A stretch of DNA of 16,936 bases from an uncultured Mycoplasmatota bacterium (GTDB taxonomy: Bacteria; Bacillota_I; Bacilli_A; RF39; UBA660), in assembly GCA_946528555.1 (NCBI GenBank), contig CAMMYS010000040.1, positions 1 to 16,936 of the forward strand. The letters run 5' to 3'. A program made the translations under genes and the position numbers. Under the pieces are notes generated by a model that was not told where the DNA came from, searched no databases, and worked only from the letters and a program-made list of their open reading frames with translations. This document shows positions 7,685 through 14,225 of this stretch, in pieces (the stretch's first letter is position 1; the number at the start of each line of letters is the position of its first letter).

Positions 7685-8218
7685 AATGTTATCAATTTCA
7701 GTAATTATATAATCATATTCACTCATATCAATAGTTTGATTACAGAAAGGACATAATCCTGAAGCATTAATATCTAAACTATGTCCACAAGAAGGACATC
7801 TTCTAACTTCACCAAGTTGTTTAGTTTCTAATTTCTTAGTAAATACTATTCTATGAGATAATTCTAATCTATGATCATTTATTCCACTTGCAAATTCACC
7901 ATCTTCATTTATGAAGTAATCCATATATCTAGATACTAAAGTAACTATAATATTTAATTTACCATCTTCAACATTATAATCTACTATATCAGTTGATTTA
8001 ACATTCATTTCATCAAATAATCTAATCACATGTTCTTCAATATATTTATTAACTAGTTTATCAAAATGATTATATACATCTTCACTCAAATAGTGTTTTA
8101 CAGTAGATAAATCATTTTCCATAATAGCATTTAATATCATTATGAATATATGATCAGCTTTTGTTATAAACTCAGATTCTACAAATTCTTTATCATATTT
8201 TTTAATTTCTTCTAACAT
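7682..8218 (-). CDS. Tim44-like domain protein with C-terminal zinc ribbon (soluble paralogue)
   Basis: 178 residues without membrane segment. Residues about 10-130 follow the Tim44-like alpha+beta pattern seen in bacterial zinc-ribbon transport proteins: a helical start, ENDLSTVKHYLSEDVYNHFDKLV, then strands GKLNIIVTLVSRYMDYFI and RLELSHRIVFTKK. Residues 141-159 are a zinc ribbon, CPSCGHSLDINASGLCPFC (Cys141, 144, 156, 159). It is a shorter paralogue of the gene just upstream, sharing the domain-plus-ribbon order but lacking signal peptide, Asp/Trp repeat and membrane helix. Its ATG is two bases beyond the upstream gene's stop and its AAGGAG site lies within that gene's last codons, so translation is coupled. 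The molecular role is unknown; a cytosolic partner of the membrane-bound paralogue is my inference. Confidence 0.78.
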   Translation of the reverse strand: MLEEIKKYDKEFVESEFITKADHIFIMILNAIMENDLSTVKHYLSEDVYNHFDKLVNKYIEEHVIRLFDEMNVKSTDIVDYNVEDGKLNIIVTLVSRYMDYFINEDGEFASGINDHRLELSHRIVFTKKLETKQLGEVRRCPSCGHSLDINASGLCPFCNQTIDMSEYDYIITEIDNI

Positions 8219-8220
8219 AA

Positions 8221-9129
8221 TTATCTCCTTATTTCTTTCTTAGATAATATCCAATCGTGATTTTCAAATACTACATTACTATGACAGTATGGACATACAT
8301 TACTTGAAGTATTTTCAAGTTTAGCTCCACAAGAAGGACAATTTCTTTCTTTGTTCTTTTCTTTTTCATTTAAAGTACTAATAAATGTTAAGTTATAACT
8401 ATTAGTTAATTTATAATTTTTAGTTCCTCTTGTAACATTATTATCTTTATCAACTACGTAGTCGAAGAATTCAACTGTTAATGAAACAACTAATGTTATT
8501 TTATCTCCTGATACATTCATACGAGTAATATCTGAACGAATTAATCTAAAGTCACTCATAATATTTTTTTGTTTTTTAGCTTTAAGAGCAACTAATTGTG
8601 AATGATATGTATTATATAATTCATCTGTTAATAAACCTCTTAATGTATTATAATCAAACTCTGACCATGCATTTTGTACTGCAATAAAGTTATCATAAGC
8701 TTGATTTAAGAACTCTGTTTTACTAAATCCAGGAATATGTGCTTGAATTTCAGCTTCTTCTATAGATTCATTAATATTACTATTACCTTGATATTTTTTA
8801 GGAGTAGTACCAGGATTATATCCTTTTTTATGATCTTTACTAGCTAGATAAATTATAACTATTATAATAACAGCAATCCAGAATAGAACTCCCATTAGAT
8901 CACCACCACTACTGCTATGATGACTTCCATGATATGAGTAATCTGATGAACCCCAGTCATAGTCATAGTCATCATCCCAATCAGAACCCCAATCTGAATC
9001 CCAATCGGATCCCCAGTCACTATCAAAATCAGAATCCCAACCACTATCAGCTTTAACACTTACAAAGTTAAAGGCAAAGAAACTAATCAATATTATTAAA
9101 ATACTAAAAATAATAAATTTATTTTTCAT
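8221..9129 (-). CDS. membrane-anchored Tim44-like zinc-ribbon protein with Asp/Trp-rich repeat
   Basis: 302 residues. Residues 1-27 are a signal peptide with a likely cut after VKA. Residues 28-64 are a low-complexity acidic stretch of DSDWGSDWD-type units followed by a His/Ser/Gly stretch. Residues 79-96 form a membrane helix (MGVLFWIAVIIIVIIYLA) with KDHKK after it, placing the rest inside. Residues about 130-255 are a Tim44-like domain (FLNQAYDNFIAVQNAWSEFD, LRGLLTDELYNTYHSQL, then strands through VVSLTVEFFDYVV). Residues 264-282 are a zinc ribbon with Cys264, 267, 279 and 282. This is the architecture called zinc-ribbon domain-containing transport protein in bacterial annotation, though function is unproven. 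TTAGGAG supports the start. First gene of a two-gene unit with the soluble paralogue; an extended -10 lies about 30 bases upstream. Confidence 0.85.
   Translation of the reverse strand: MKNKFIIFSILIILISFFAFNFVSVKADSGWDSDFDSDWGSDWDSDWGSDWDDDYDYDWGSSDYSYHGSHHSSSGGDLMGVLFWIAVIIIVIIYLASKDHKKGYNPGTTPKKYQGNSNINESIEEAEIQAHIPGFSKTEFLNQAYDNFIAVQNAWSEFDYNTLRGLLTDELYNTYHSQLVALKAKKQKNIMSDFRLIRSDITRMNVSGDKITLVVSLTVEFFDYVVDKDNNVTRGTKNYKLTNSYNLTFISTLNEKEKNKERNCPSCGAKLENTSSNVCPYCHSNVVFENHDWILSKKEIRR
8950..9048 (-). repeat. tandem Asp-Ser-Asp-Trp-Gly coding repeat
   Basis: Residues 28-60 of the membrane-anchored Tim44-like protein are built from WDSD/WGSD units. At DNA level these are imperfect 9- or 18-base repeats related to GATTCTGACTGGGGATCC. 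The stretch would face outside the cell after signal cleavage and carries many Asp and Trp residues. Confidence 0.8.
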
Positions 9130-9157
9130 ATATCATTCTCCTAATTATTACTATTTT

Positions 9158-9166
9158 AGTATAGCA
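9158..9166 (-). promoter_or_regulatory. extended -10 promoter of the Tim44-like pair
   Basis: Read on the minus strand, TG-C-TATACT lies about 28 bases before the ATG at 9129. No clear -35 is visible. Confidence 0.55.
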
Positions 9167-9193
9167 TAAGAAATATATTTTTTAAATAATTTA

Positions 9194-9202
9194 TGTTATA
9201 AT
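9194..9202 (+). promoter_or_regulatory. extended -10 promoter of the BofA-family gene
   Basis: TG-T-TATAAT is followed 23 bases later by the ATG at 9226, with AAGGATGG as ribosome site. It is divergent from the Tim44-like promoter, about 30 bases away. Confidence 0.6.
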
Positions 9203-9225
9203 AAAAACGAAAGGATGGTAGTATT

Positions 9226-9480
9226 ATGGAATATTATATCAGAGTCGCTATTATTGCAATTATAGTTATTTTAATAGCAAAATTTTTATTTCATGCAAAA
9301 GGAAAAGAATTAATAGGAATAATAGTTAATGCTATAGTTGGTTTTATTGTTATATGGTTAATTAACTATACTGGATTAATATCTATACCACTTAATATTG
9401 TTACTTCTTTAGTAGTTGGTATTTTAGGTATACCTGGAGTAGTAATATTGATATTATTAGTATTATTAGGAATTATATAA
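9226..9480 (+). CDS. BofA-family membrane protein (pro-sigma-K processing inhibitor BofA-like)
   Basis: 84 residues, nearly all membrane: helices at about 5-22, 29-47 and 57-82. The C-terminal half carries the BofA family signature: GKELIGIIVNAIVGF (with the conserved Asn35), then IPLNIVTSLVVGILGIPGV at 54-72. In Bacillus subtilis BofA holds the SpoIVFB protease inactive in the forespore outer membrane until sigma-K is needed. No sporulation gene is in this window, and BofA-like proteins also occur in lineages not known to form spores, so the role here is open. The start is set by AAGGATGG upstream of ATG. The next gene begins at the base after the TAA, so the two are co-transcribed and probably translationally coupled. 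Confidence 0.8.
   Translation: MEYYIRVAIIAIIVILIAKFLFHAKGKELIGIIVNAIVGFIVIWLINYTGLISIPLNIVTSLVVGILGIPGVVILILLVLLGII
9468..9471 (+). promoter_or_regulatory. ribosome site deciding the TTG start of the DUF4186 gene
   Basis: AGGA inside the last codons of the BofA-family gene lies nine bases before TTG at 9481. The next in-frame ATG (residue 26) falls after the conserved FRSSFHL segment, so the TTG start is the best choice. Confidence 0.6.
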
Positions 9481-9846
9481 TTGGATAGTATAGAACAAAA
9501 ATTATATTCTTTATCAAAATCAAAATTTAGAAGTTCATTTCATTTAAGAAAATATATGATTAATTATATAAATGAAAAAGGTTTAGATACAATAGAAGAA
9601 CATGCATATAATTTTATTAAAACTAAAATAGGTGATAAGAATCCAAAAAATGATGGAAGACAAACACCTATGAAAAATCATCCTGTGTTTATAGCGATGC
9701 ATGCATGTGGGTGTTGTTGTAGATCCTGTTTATATAAATGGCATCATATAGAAAAGGGAAGAGAACTTACTAATAATGAAATAGAGTATTTTGTTAATCT
9801 AGTTATGCAATGGATAAAAAATGAATTAAAAGAGTCACATTATTAA
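9481..9846 (+). CDS. DUF4186 family protein
   Basis: 121 residues, the usual length. Recognised from the family pattern: FRSSFHL near the start (16-22), LDTIEEHAYNFI (35-46), then NPKNDGRQTPMKNHPVFIA (54-72) and HACGCCCRSCLYKWHHIEKGREL (74-96), ending in an acidic/aromatic helix with MQWI. His74, Cys79, Cys80, Cys83 and the KWH segment look like a metal-binding site; the CC-x-x-C core is family-wide. The biochemical function is not known to me. The gene starts with TTG directly after the stop of the BofA-family gene, with AGGA (9468-9471) as ribosome site. Its TAA lies in the loop of a hairpin shared with the convergent murE gene and overlaps the murE stop by three bases. Confidence 0.85.
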   Translation: MDSIEQKLYSLSKSKFRSSFHLRKYMINYINEKGLDTIEEHAYNFIKTKIGDKNPKNDGRQTPMKNHPVFIAMHACGCCCRSCLYKWHHIEKGRELTNNEIEYFVNLVMQWIKNELKESHY

Positions 9847-9857
9847 TGTGACTCTTT
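9829..9857. terminator. bidirectional terminator with both stop codons in its loop
   Basis: AAAGAGTCACA (9829-9839) pairs perfectly with TGTGACTCTTT (9847-9857). The seven-base loop TTATTAA (9840-9846) contains the TAA of the DUF4186 gene (9844-9846) and, on the other strand, the TAA of murE (9843-9845). Confidence 0.88.
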
Positions 9858-11210
9858 ATATTTTAATACTTCTTCAGCATCATCCAAATGAATTTTTTCT
9901 CTACCAATAACTTGATAATTTTCATGACCTTTACCAAGTAATAATAAAATATCATCTTTTTCCATAATATCTAACGCTCTTTTAATAGCTTCTTTTCTAT
10001 CTATAACTACTTCATAATTATCTTTAGTTTTAACGCCTTTTAAAATATCATTTATTATTTCATTTGGATCTTCTTCTCTAGGATTATCACTAGTAAATAT
10101 TGTATAGTCAGATAGAGTAGTTGCTATATTTCCCATAATAGGTCTTTTTTTAGCATCTCTATTACCACCACATCCAATTAAAGTAATAACTCTATTTTTC
10201 TTTAATTCATTATAAGCTTTAATAACTTTTTCTTCAGCATCAGGAGTATGTGCATAATCAATAACTGCATAACCATCTTTAACTTTATATACTTCACATC
10301 TACCTTTAGGTGCTTTTAATTCACTAGTATGTTTTATAATATCATCAATACTAATTCCACAATTATTAACAATAGATAACATAGTTAAATAATTATATAT
10401 ATTAAACATATTTGTTAATGGAATAGTAACGTTATATTCGTTATTATCATATTTAAATCTTAATTTAGTTTCAGCAGGATCAATTTCATAATCTAATATT
10501 TCATAATCTGCATTGTATCCAAATGTTAATACTTTATGTCCTTCTTTTTTGAAATATGTATGTTTTTCATCATCATTATTAACTAAAATAACAGCATTAT
10601 CTTTTAAATGATCTAATATCATTAACTTAGCTTTTAAATAATTTTCCATAGTTTTATGATAATCTAAATGATCTTCTGTTAAATTAGTAAATCCAATTAC
10701 ATCATAATTAATACCAAATAATCTATCATATGATAAAGCTTGTGATGAAACTTCCATTACTACATATTTGCAACCTTTTTCATATGCTTCTACTAACAAC
10801 TTATAAACTATTAAAATATCTGGAGTAGTATTATTAAGTTCAATAAATTCATCTTTATGATAAAAACCAATAGTACCAATATAAGCAGCATCAATTCCAA
10901 GTGAAAGTAACATCTGATATATTAAATAACAACTTGTTGTTTTACCATTAGTACCAGTTACACCAATAATATGTAATTTATCTAATATATCACCATATTC
11001 TTTTTTCAATAATTCTTTTTCATATTCACTAGAATCTTTAACTTTTTTATATGGAATATCTATATCAAGATCTTTTTCACAAATTATTTCACTAGCACCA
11101 TTTTCAATAGCATTATCAATAAATTTATGCCCATCTACAGTAAGTCCTTTTATAGCTATAAAAGTTTGACCTTTAGTTACTTTTCTAGAATCATTTTCAT
11201 ATTTAAACAT
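9843..11210 (-). CDS. murE: UDP-N-acetylmuramoyl-L-alanyl-D-glutamate--2,6-diaminopimelate ligase (MurE)
   Basis: 455 residues from the ATG at 11210. MurE adds the third residue of the peptidoglycan stem peptide in the cytoplasm using ATP. Visible motifs: short Mur N-terminal domain ([15 protein letters not shown]), P-loop [10 protein letters not shown] (about 83-92), [31 protein letters not shown] with the Lys that is usually carbamylated, the KAPKGRCE and DYAHTPDA segments, and C-terminal [10 protein letters not shown] and [12 protein letters not shown] and GKGHE are the meso-diaminopimelate signatures (lysine enzymes differ here), so DAP is the likely substrate. A TTG at 11225 would add five residues but has no ribosome site and sits at the predicted transcription start. 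The ATG has GTGAT at 11219-11215 with the same four-base spacing as other genes here. No other mur gene is adjacent. Confidence 0.95.
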   Translation of the reverse strand: MFKYENDSRKVTKGQTFIAIKGLTVDGHKFIDNAIENGASEIICEKDLDIDIPYKKVKDSSEYEKELLKKEYGDILDKLHIIGVTGTNGKTTSCYLIYQMLLSLGIDAAYIGTIGFYHKDEFIELNNTTPDILIVYKLLVEAYEKGCKYVVMEVSSQALSYDRLFGINYDVIGFTNLTEDHLDYHKTMENYLKAKLMILDHLKDNAVILVNNDDEKHTYFKKEGHKVLTFGYNADYEILDYEIDPAETKLRFKYDNNEYNVTIPLTNMFNIYNYLTMLSIVNNCGISIDDIIKHTSELKAPKGRCEVYKVKDGYAVIDYAHTPDAEEKVIKAYNELKKNRVITLIGCGGNRDAKKRPIMGNIATTLSDYTIFTSDNPREEDPNEIINDILKGVKTKDNYEVVIDRKEAIKRALDIMEKDDILLLLGKGHENYQVIGREKIHLDDAEEVLKYKESH

Positions 11211-11229
11211 TTTTATCACATCCAATAAT

Positions 11230-11235
11230 ATTATA
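11230..11235 (-). promoter_or_regulatory. putative -10 element of murE
   Basis: TATAAT on the minus strand lies 19 bases upstream of the ATG at 11210, predicting a start of transcription near 11223. The -35 is not recognisable. Confidence 0.4.
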
Positions 11236-11265
11236 TATTTTATAATTATTAAAATCTATATATTT

Positions 11266-11285
11266 TTATCCACATTATATCCACA
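11266..11285 (+). promoter_or_regulatory. two DnaA-box-like sites in the murE-mscL intergenic region
   Basis: TTATCCACA at 11266-11274 is a perfect DnaA-box consensus. ATATCCACA at 11277-11285 differs at the first base. They point the same way, 11 bp apart start to start, one helical turn. They sit across the expected -35 position of the mscL promoter. Binding by DnaA is inference. Confidence 0.5.
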
Positions 11286-11289
11286 TTTA

Positions 11290-11298
11290 TGTTATAAT
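11290..11298 (+). promoter_or_regulatory. extended -10 promoter of mscL
   Basis: TG-T-TATAAT lies 18 bases before the ATG of mscL, with AGGAGGAA as ribosome site between them. There is no -35 consensus; the upstream region is taken up by the DnaA-box-like pair. Confidence 0.6.
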
Positions 11299-11316
11299 GT
11301 ACTTAGGAGGAATATC

Positions 11317-11718
11317 ATGGATAAAAAAGAAAAAGCTAAAGGAATTATTAAAGAATTCAAGGACTTTATTTCTAGAGGAAATGTCATTGACATGGCTGTT
11401 GGTGTAATTATCGGAGCTGCTTTTGGAAAAATTGTTACTTCATTAGTAGATGATATTTTAATGCCAGTAATAGGAGTTGCTCTTGGTGGAATTAATTTCT
11501 CAACATTATCTATTAATATAGGTGATGCTACTGTTAGATATGGTGCATTTATTCAAAATGTAATTGATTTCGTAATTGTAGCACTATGTATCTTCTTTCT
11601 TGTTAAAACTATGAACAAGTTCTTTAAGAAAAAAGAAGAACCAGCACCAGAAGCACCAAAGAAATCTGATGAAGTTCTACTTCTTGAAGAAATTAGAGAT
11701 GCTTTAAAGAAAAAATAA
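11317..11718 (+). CDS. mscL: large-conductance mechanosensitive channel MscL
   Basis: 133 residues, the standard length. MscL is a homopentameric inner-membrane channel that opens under high membrane tension to release solutes during osmotic downshock. Visible features: the amphipathic N-terminal helix [39 protein letters not shown], which runs into TM1 and is the most conserved part of the family; a short periplasmic loop with [15 protein letters not shown]2 (about residues 68-94, [23 protein letters not shown]); and a charged C-terminal bundle helix [28 protein letters not shown] strong AGGAGGAA site precedes the ATG. Monocistronic, with its own promoter and a bidirectional terminator shared with the convergent HAD gene. 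High confidence. Confidence 0.97.
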   Translation: MDKKEKAKGIIKEFKDFISRGNVIDMAVGVIIGAAFGKIVTSLVDDILMPVIGVALGGINFSTLSINIGDATVRYGAFIQNVIDFVIVALCIFFLVKTMNKFFKKKEEPAPEAPKKSDEVLLLEEIRDALKKK

Positions 11719-11743
11719 AAACACTTTTTAAAAGTGTTTTTTA
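11717..11743. terminator. bidirectional terminator between mscL and the HAD gene
   Basis: ACACTTT (11721-11727) pairs with AAAGTGT (11731-11737), extended by A (11717-11720) with T (11738-11741). The A/T runs on both sides serve both directions. The HAD stop codon begins at the edge of the stem. Confidence 0.88.
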
Positions 11744-12178
11744 TATGTTTTGAATTTTATCTAATGCTTCAATATATTTATTTTTAGTAAATCCCATATT
11801 ATATGGACATTGAACACAATGTTCACCTAAATGACCTGGAAAGTATGCATCATCTAAAATTAGATATTTATCTATTTCATCTTCATGTTCTTTTAGATAA
11901 TCTTTTATTTGATTAATTCTATTATCACTATTTATTTCAGTACAACCAATTATTTTAATATCTTTATCTATACCAAAACTATAAAATAAATCTTTATAAT
12001 TAGGATACTTTCTCCAAGAACTACTTATTACTATATCAAAATCAAAATCTAAACATAATTGATTTAAATATTTAATTGCTTGTTCGTTTACAATATTATC
12101 TTTATAATTATCACTTGGTATACTTATAACACCATCATAATCAAGAAAAATAATATTATGTTTTTTAGTAGTTGCCAT
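11741..12178 (-). CDS. HAD-superfamily protein of the Swiss Army Knife RNA repair-like type (HAD_SAK)
   Basis: 145 residues, a minimal HAD fold without a large cap. Motif I is IIFLDYDGV (Asp13 nucleophile, Asp15 acid/base), motif II is DIVISSSWR at 48-56 (Ser in the second motif followed by SSW), and the acidic motif is YLILDDAYF (Asp109, Asp110). The DYDGV plus ISSSWR combination is typical of HAD_SAK proteins, some of which are found within RNA-repair proteins; others are free-standing with unknown substrate. A phosphatase activity is plausible but not shown. AGGTGATTAT precedes the ATG. The gene is alone, divergent from ligA and convergent with mscL. No RNA ligase or polynucleotide kinase is nearby, so no repair role can be read from context; the nearest ligase, ligA, is a DNA ligase on the other strand. 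Confidence 0.82.
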   Translation of the reverse strand: MATTKKHNIIFLDYDGVISIPSDNYKDNIVNEQAIKYLNQLCLDFDFDIVISSSWRKYPNYKDLFYSFGIDKDIKIIGCTEINSDNRINQIKDYLKEHEDEIDKYLILDDAYFPGHLGEHCVQCPYNMGFTKNKYIEALDKIQNI

Positions 12179-12194
12179 ATAATCACCTATGATT

Positions 12195-12203
12195 ATTTTA
12201 ACA
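12195..12203 (-). promoter_or_regulatory. extended -10 promoter of the HAD gene
   Basis: On the minus strand TG-T-TAAAAT lies about 16 bases before the ATG, with AGGTGAT between them. No -35 consensus. Confidence 0.5.
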
Positions 12204-12233
12204 CAAAAATAGTAAAAAAATAAATATAAATTA

Positions 12234-12242
12234 TGGTATAAT
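12234..12242 (+). promoter_or_regulatory. extended -10 promoter of the ligA cluster
   Basis: TG-G-TATAAT lies 26 bases before the ligA ATG. The expected -35 position is a plain A run. GGAGGG just before the gene is the ribosome site. Confidence 0.6.
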
Positions 12243-12268
12243 AATACTATATAAATCGGAGGGTTACT

Positions 12269-14224
12269 ATGGAAGAAAAACTACGTAGAATGGAAGAACT
12301 TGTAGATTTACTAAACGAAGCATCAAGACAGTATTATCAATTTAGTTCACCTATAATGAGTGACTATGAATATGATAAACTTTATGATGAATTAGTAAAT
12401 CTAGAAAATGAAACTCAGACAACACTTTCCAATAGTCCAACTATTAATGTAGAAACAGAAGTTTCACAAACATTAGAGAAGGTAGAACATCCAAGTCCAA
12501 TGTTATCACTTTCTAAAACAAAGAGTATTTCTGATTTAGTTAGTTTTATAGGTGATAAAAAAGGATTATTATCTTGGAAATTAGATGGTCTTACAATAGT
12601 ACTAACATATAGAAAAGGAAAATTATATAGTGGAGTAACTCGTGGTAATGGTATTATTGGTGAAGTAGTAACTGAAAATGTTAAGAAGTTTAAAAATATT
12701 CCATTAGAAATACCATTTAAAGGTAATCTTGTTGTAAGAGGAGAAGCTATTATTAAATATTCTGATTTCAATAAAATGAATGATGATATGGTTAGTGATG
12801 GAGAATTACAATTTAAGAATCCTAGGAACTTATGTAGTGGAAGTGTTAGACAATTAGATAGTAGTGTAACAGCAAAAAGAAATGTTAACATTATAATATT
12901 TGCTTTAATTGAAGCAGATACAGATATACCAAATTCAAAAGAAAAACAATTTGAATGGTTAGACTCTCTTGGATTTGAAACAGTTGAAAGAGTAGAAGTA
13001 ACTGCTGAAAATATGGAAAAAGAAGTATTAAACTTCAAAGAGAAAATTAAAACATATGATATACCTAGTGATGGACTTGTTCTTACATTTGATGATATGG
13101 CATATGGTATGTCTTTAGGAAGTACTGCTAAAGCACCAAAACATTCAATAGCATTTAAATGGAAAGATGAAACTGTTGAAACTAAATTATTAAGTGTAGA
13201 TTGGATGGCTTCAAGAACTGGTCTTATTAATCCAGTAGCTGTATTTGAAAGTGTTGAAATAGAAGGAACAATAGTTTCAAGAGCATCCCTTCATAATTTA
13301 TCAATAATGGGTAATTTAAAATTAGGAATTGGAGATACTATTGAAGTATTTAAAGCTAATATGATTATTCCACAGGTTGCTAATAACTTAACAAAAAGTG
13401 ACAATATAAAAATACCTGATAAATGTCCAGTGTGTGGTGAACCTACATCAATAGAAAATATTAATAATGTTAGATATTTATATTGCTTAAATGATTTTTG
13501 CCCAGCTAAATTAATAAAAAGATTAGATTTGTTTACTAGTAGAAATGCTATGAATATTGATGGAATTTCAGAACAAATCTTGTCAAGATTCATAAATGAG
13601 GGTATTATAAGTAGCTATAGAGATTTATATCACTTAGATGATTATAAAGAAGAAATAATTAATTATGATGGATTTGGTGAAAAATCATATCAAAATATGA
13701 TAGATAGTATTAATAAATCAAGAAAAGTTAAACTTGCAAACTTTATATATGCATTAGGTATTCCAGAAATAGGACTTTCAAGAGCTAAATTAATATGTAA
13801 TACATATAATAATGATTTTGATAAAATAAGAAATCTTACTTTTGAAGAATTAAGTGCTATTGATGGAGTAGGAGATGTAATAGCACAGTATTGGATAAAA
13901 TATTTTAGTAATGAAGAGTTTATTCATGAATTAGATGATTTAATAAAAGAATTAGAATTTGAAAAAGTTAATAATAAAAATACTTCATTAAAAGATTTAA
14001 CATTTGTAATAACAGGAAGTATTAATAATTTTAATAATAGAGATGAAATGATTGAGTTTATAGAAAATAATGGTGGTAAAGTAGTATCAAGTATTTCTAA
14101 TAAAGTTAATTATTTAATAAATAATGATGTAACATCTACATCAACAAAGAATAAAAAAGCTAATGAGTTAAATATTAAAATAATCTCTGAAGAAGAGTTT
14201 ATGAATATGGTAGGAGGAAAATAA
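12269..14224 (+). CDS. ligA: NAD-dependent DNA ligase LigA (divergent)
   Basis: 651 residues, slightly short of the usual ~670. Seals nicks in duplex DNA using NAD+. Domain order is complete: Ia with YYQFSSPIMSDYEYDKLYDEL; adenylation domain with Lys104 in KLDG; VVRGEA (Glu159); KNPRN and SVRQLD; SDGLVLTFDD; KAPKHSIAFKWK. The OB fold has GLINPVAVFESVEIEGT and the zinc finger has Cys386, 389, 406 and 411. Helix-hairpin-helix repeats follow, then a BRCT domain (about 575-651). Odd features: the usual E-x-KxDG is S-W-KLDG, TRGDG reads TRGNG (Asn127), GED(V/I)T reads GEVVT (Val133), and LSLDNAF-like is LSLSKTK. The catalytic Lys, Arg125 and Glu159 remain, so it is probably active. First gene of a five-gene cluster; its last codons carry the ribosome site of the next gene. 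Confidence 0.92.
   Translation: MEEKLRRMEELVDLLNEASRQYYQFSSPIMSDYEYDKLYDELVNLENETQTTLSNSPTINVETEVSQTLEKVEHPSPMLSLSKTKSISDLVSFIGDKKGLLSWKLDGLTIVLTYRKGKLYSGVTRGNGIIGEVVTENVKKFKNIPLEIPFKGNLVVRGEAIIKYSDFNKMNDDMVSDGELQFKNPRNLCSGSVRQLDSSVTAKRNVNIIIFALIEADTDIPNSKEKQFEWLDSLGFETVERVEVTAENMEKEVLNFKEKIKTYDIPSDGLVLTFDDMAYGMSLGSTAKAPKHSIAFKWKDETVETKLLSVDWMASRTGLINPVAVFESVEIEGTIVSRASLHNLSIMGNLKLGIGDTIEVFKANMIIPQVANNLTKSDNIKIPDKCPVCGEPTSIENINNVRYLYCLNDFCPAKLIKRLDLFTSRNAMNIDGISEQILSRFINEGIISSYRDLYHLDDYKEEIINYDGFGEKSYQNMIDSINKSRKVKLANFIYALGIPEIGLSRAKLICNTYNNDFDKIRNLTFEELSAIDGVGDVIAQYWIKYFSNEEFIHELDDLIKELEFEKVNNKNTSLKDLTFVITGSINNFNNRDEMIEFIENNGGKVVSSISNKVNYLINNDVTSTSTKNKKANELNIKIISEEEFMNMVGGK
14213..14219 (+). 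promoter_or_regulatory. ribosome site of the HerA-like gene inside ligA
   Basis: TAGGAGG within the final codons of ligA precedes the ATG at 14226, which is one base past the ligA stop. The arrangement implies coupled translation of ligase and ATPase. Confidence 0.7.
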
Positions 14225-14225
14225 A

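Noticed and set aside
9843..11225. TTG start for murE at 11225
   Set aside because: There is no ribosome site before the TTG and a TATAAT at 11235-11230 would start transcription at about this base. The ATG at 11210 has GTGAT at the spacing used by neighbouring genes.
11226..11316. Replication origin between murE and mscL
   Set aside because: There are two DnaA-like boxes in AT-rich DNA, but no dnaA, dnaN, gidB or box cluster nearby, and the window's base composition makes AT-richness uninformative.
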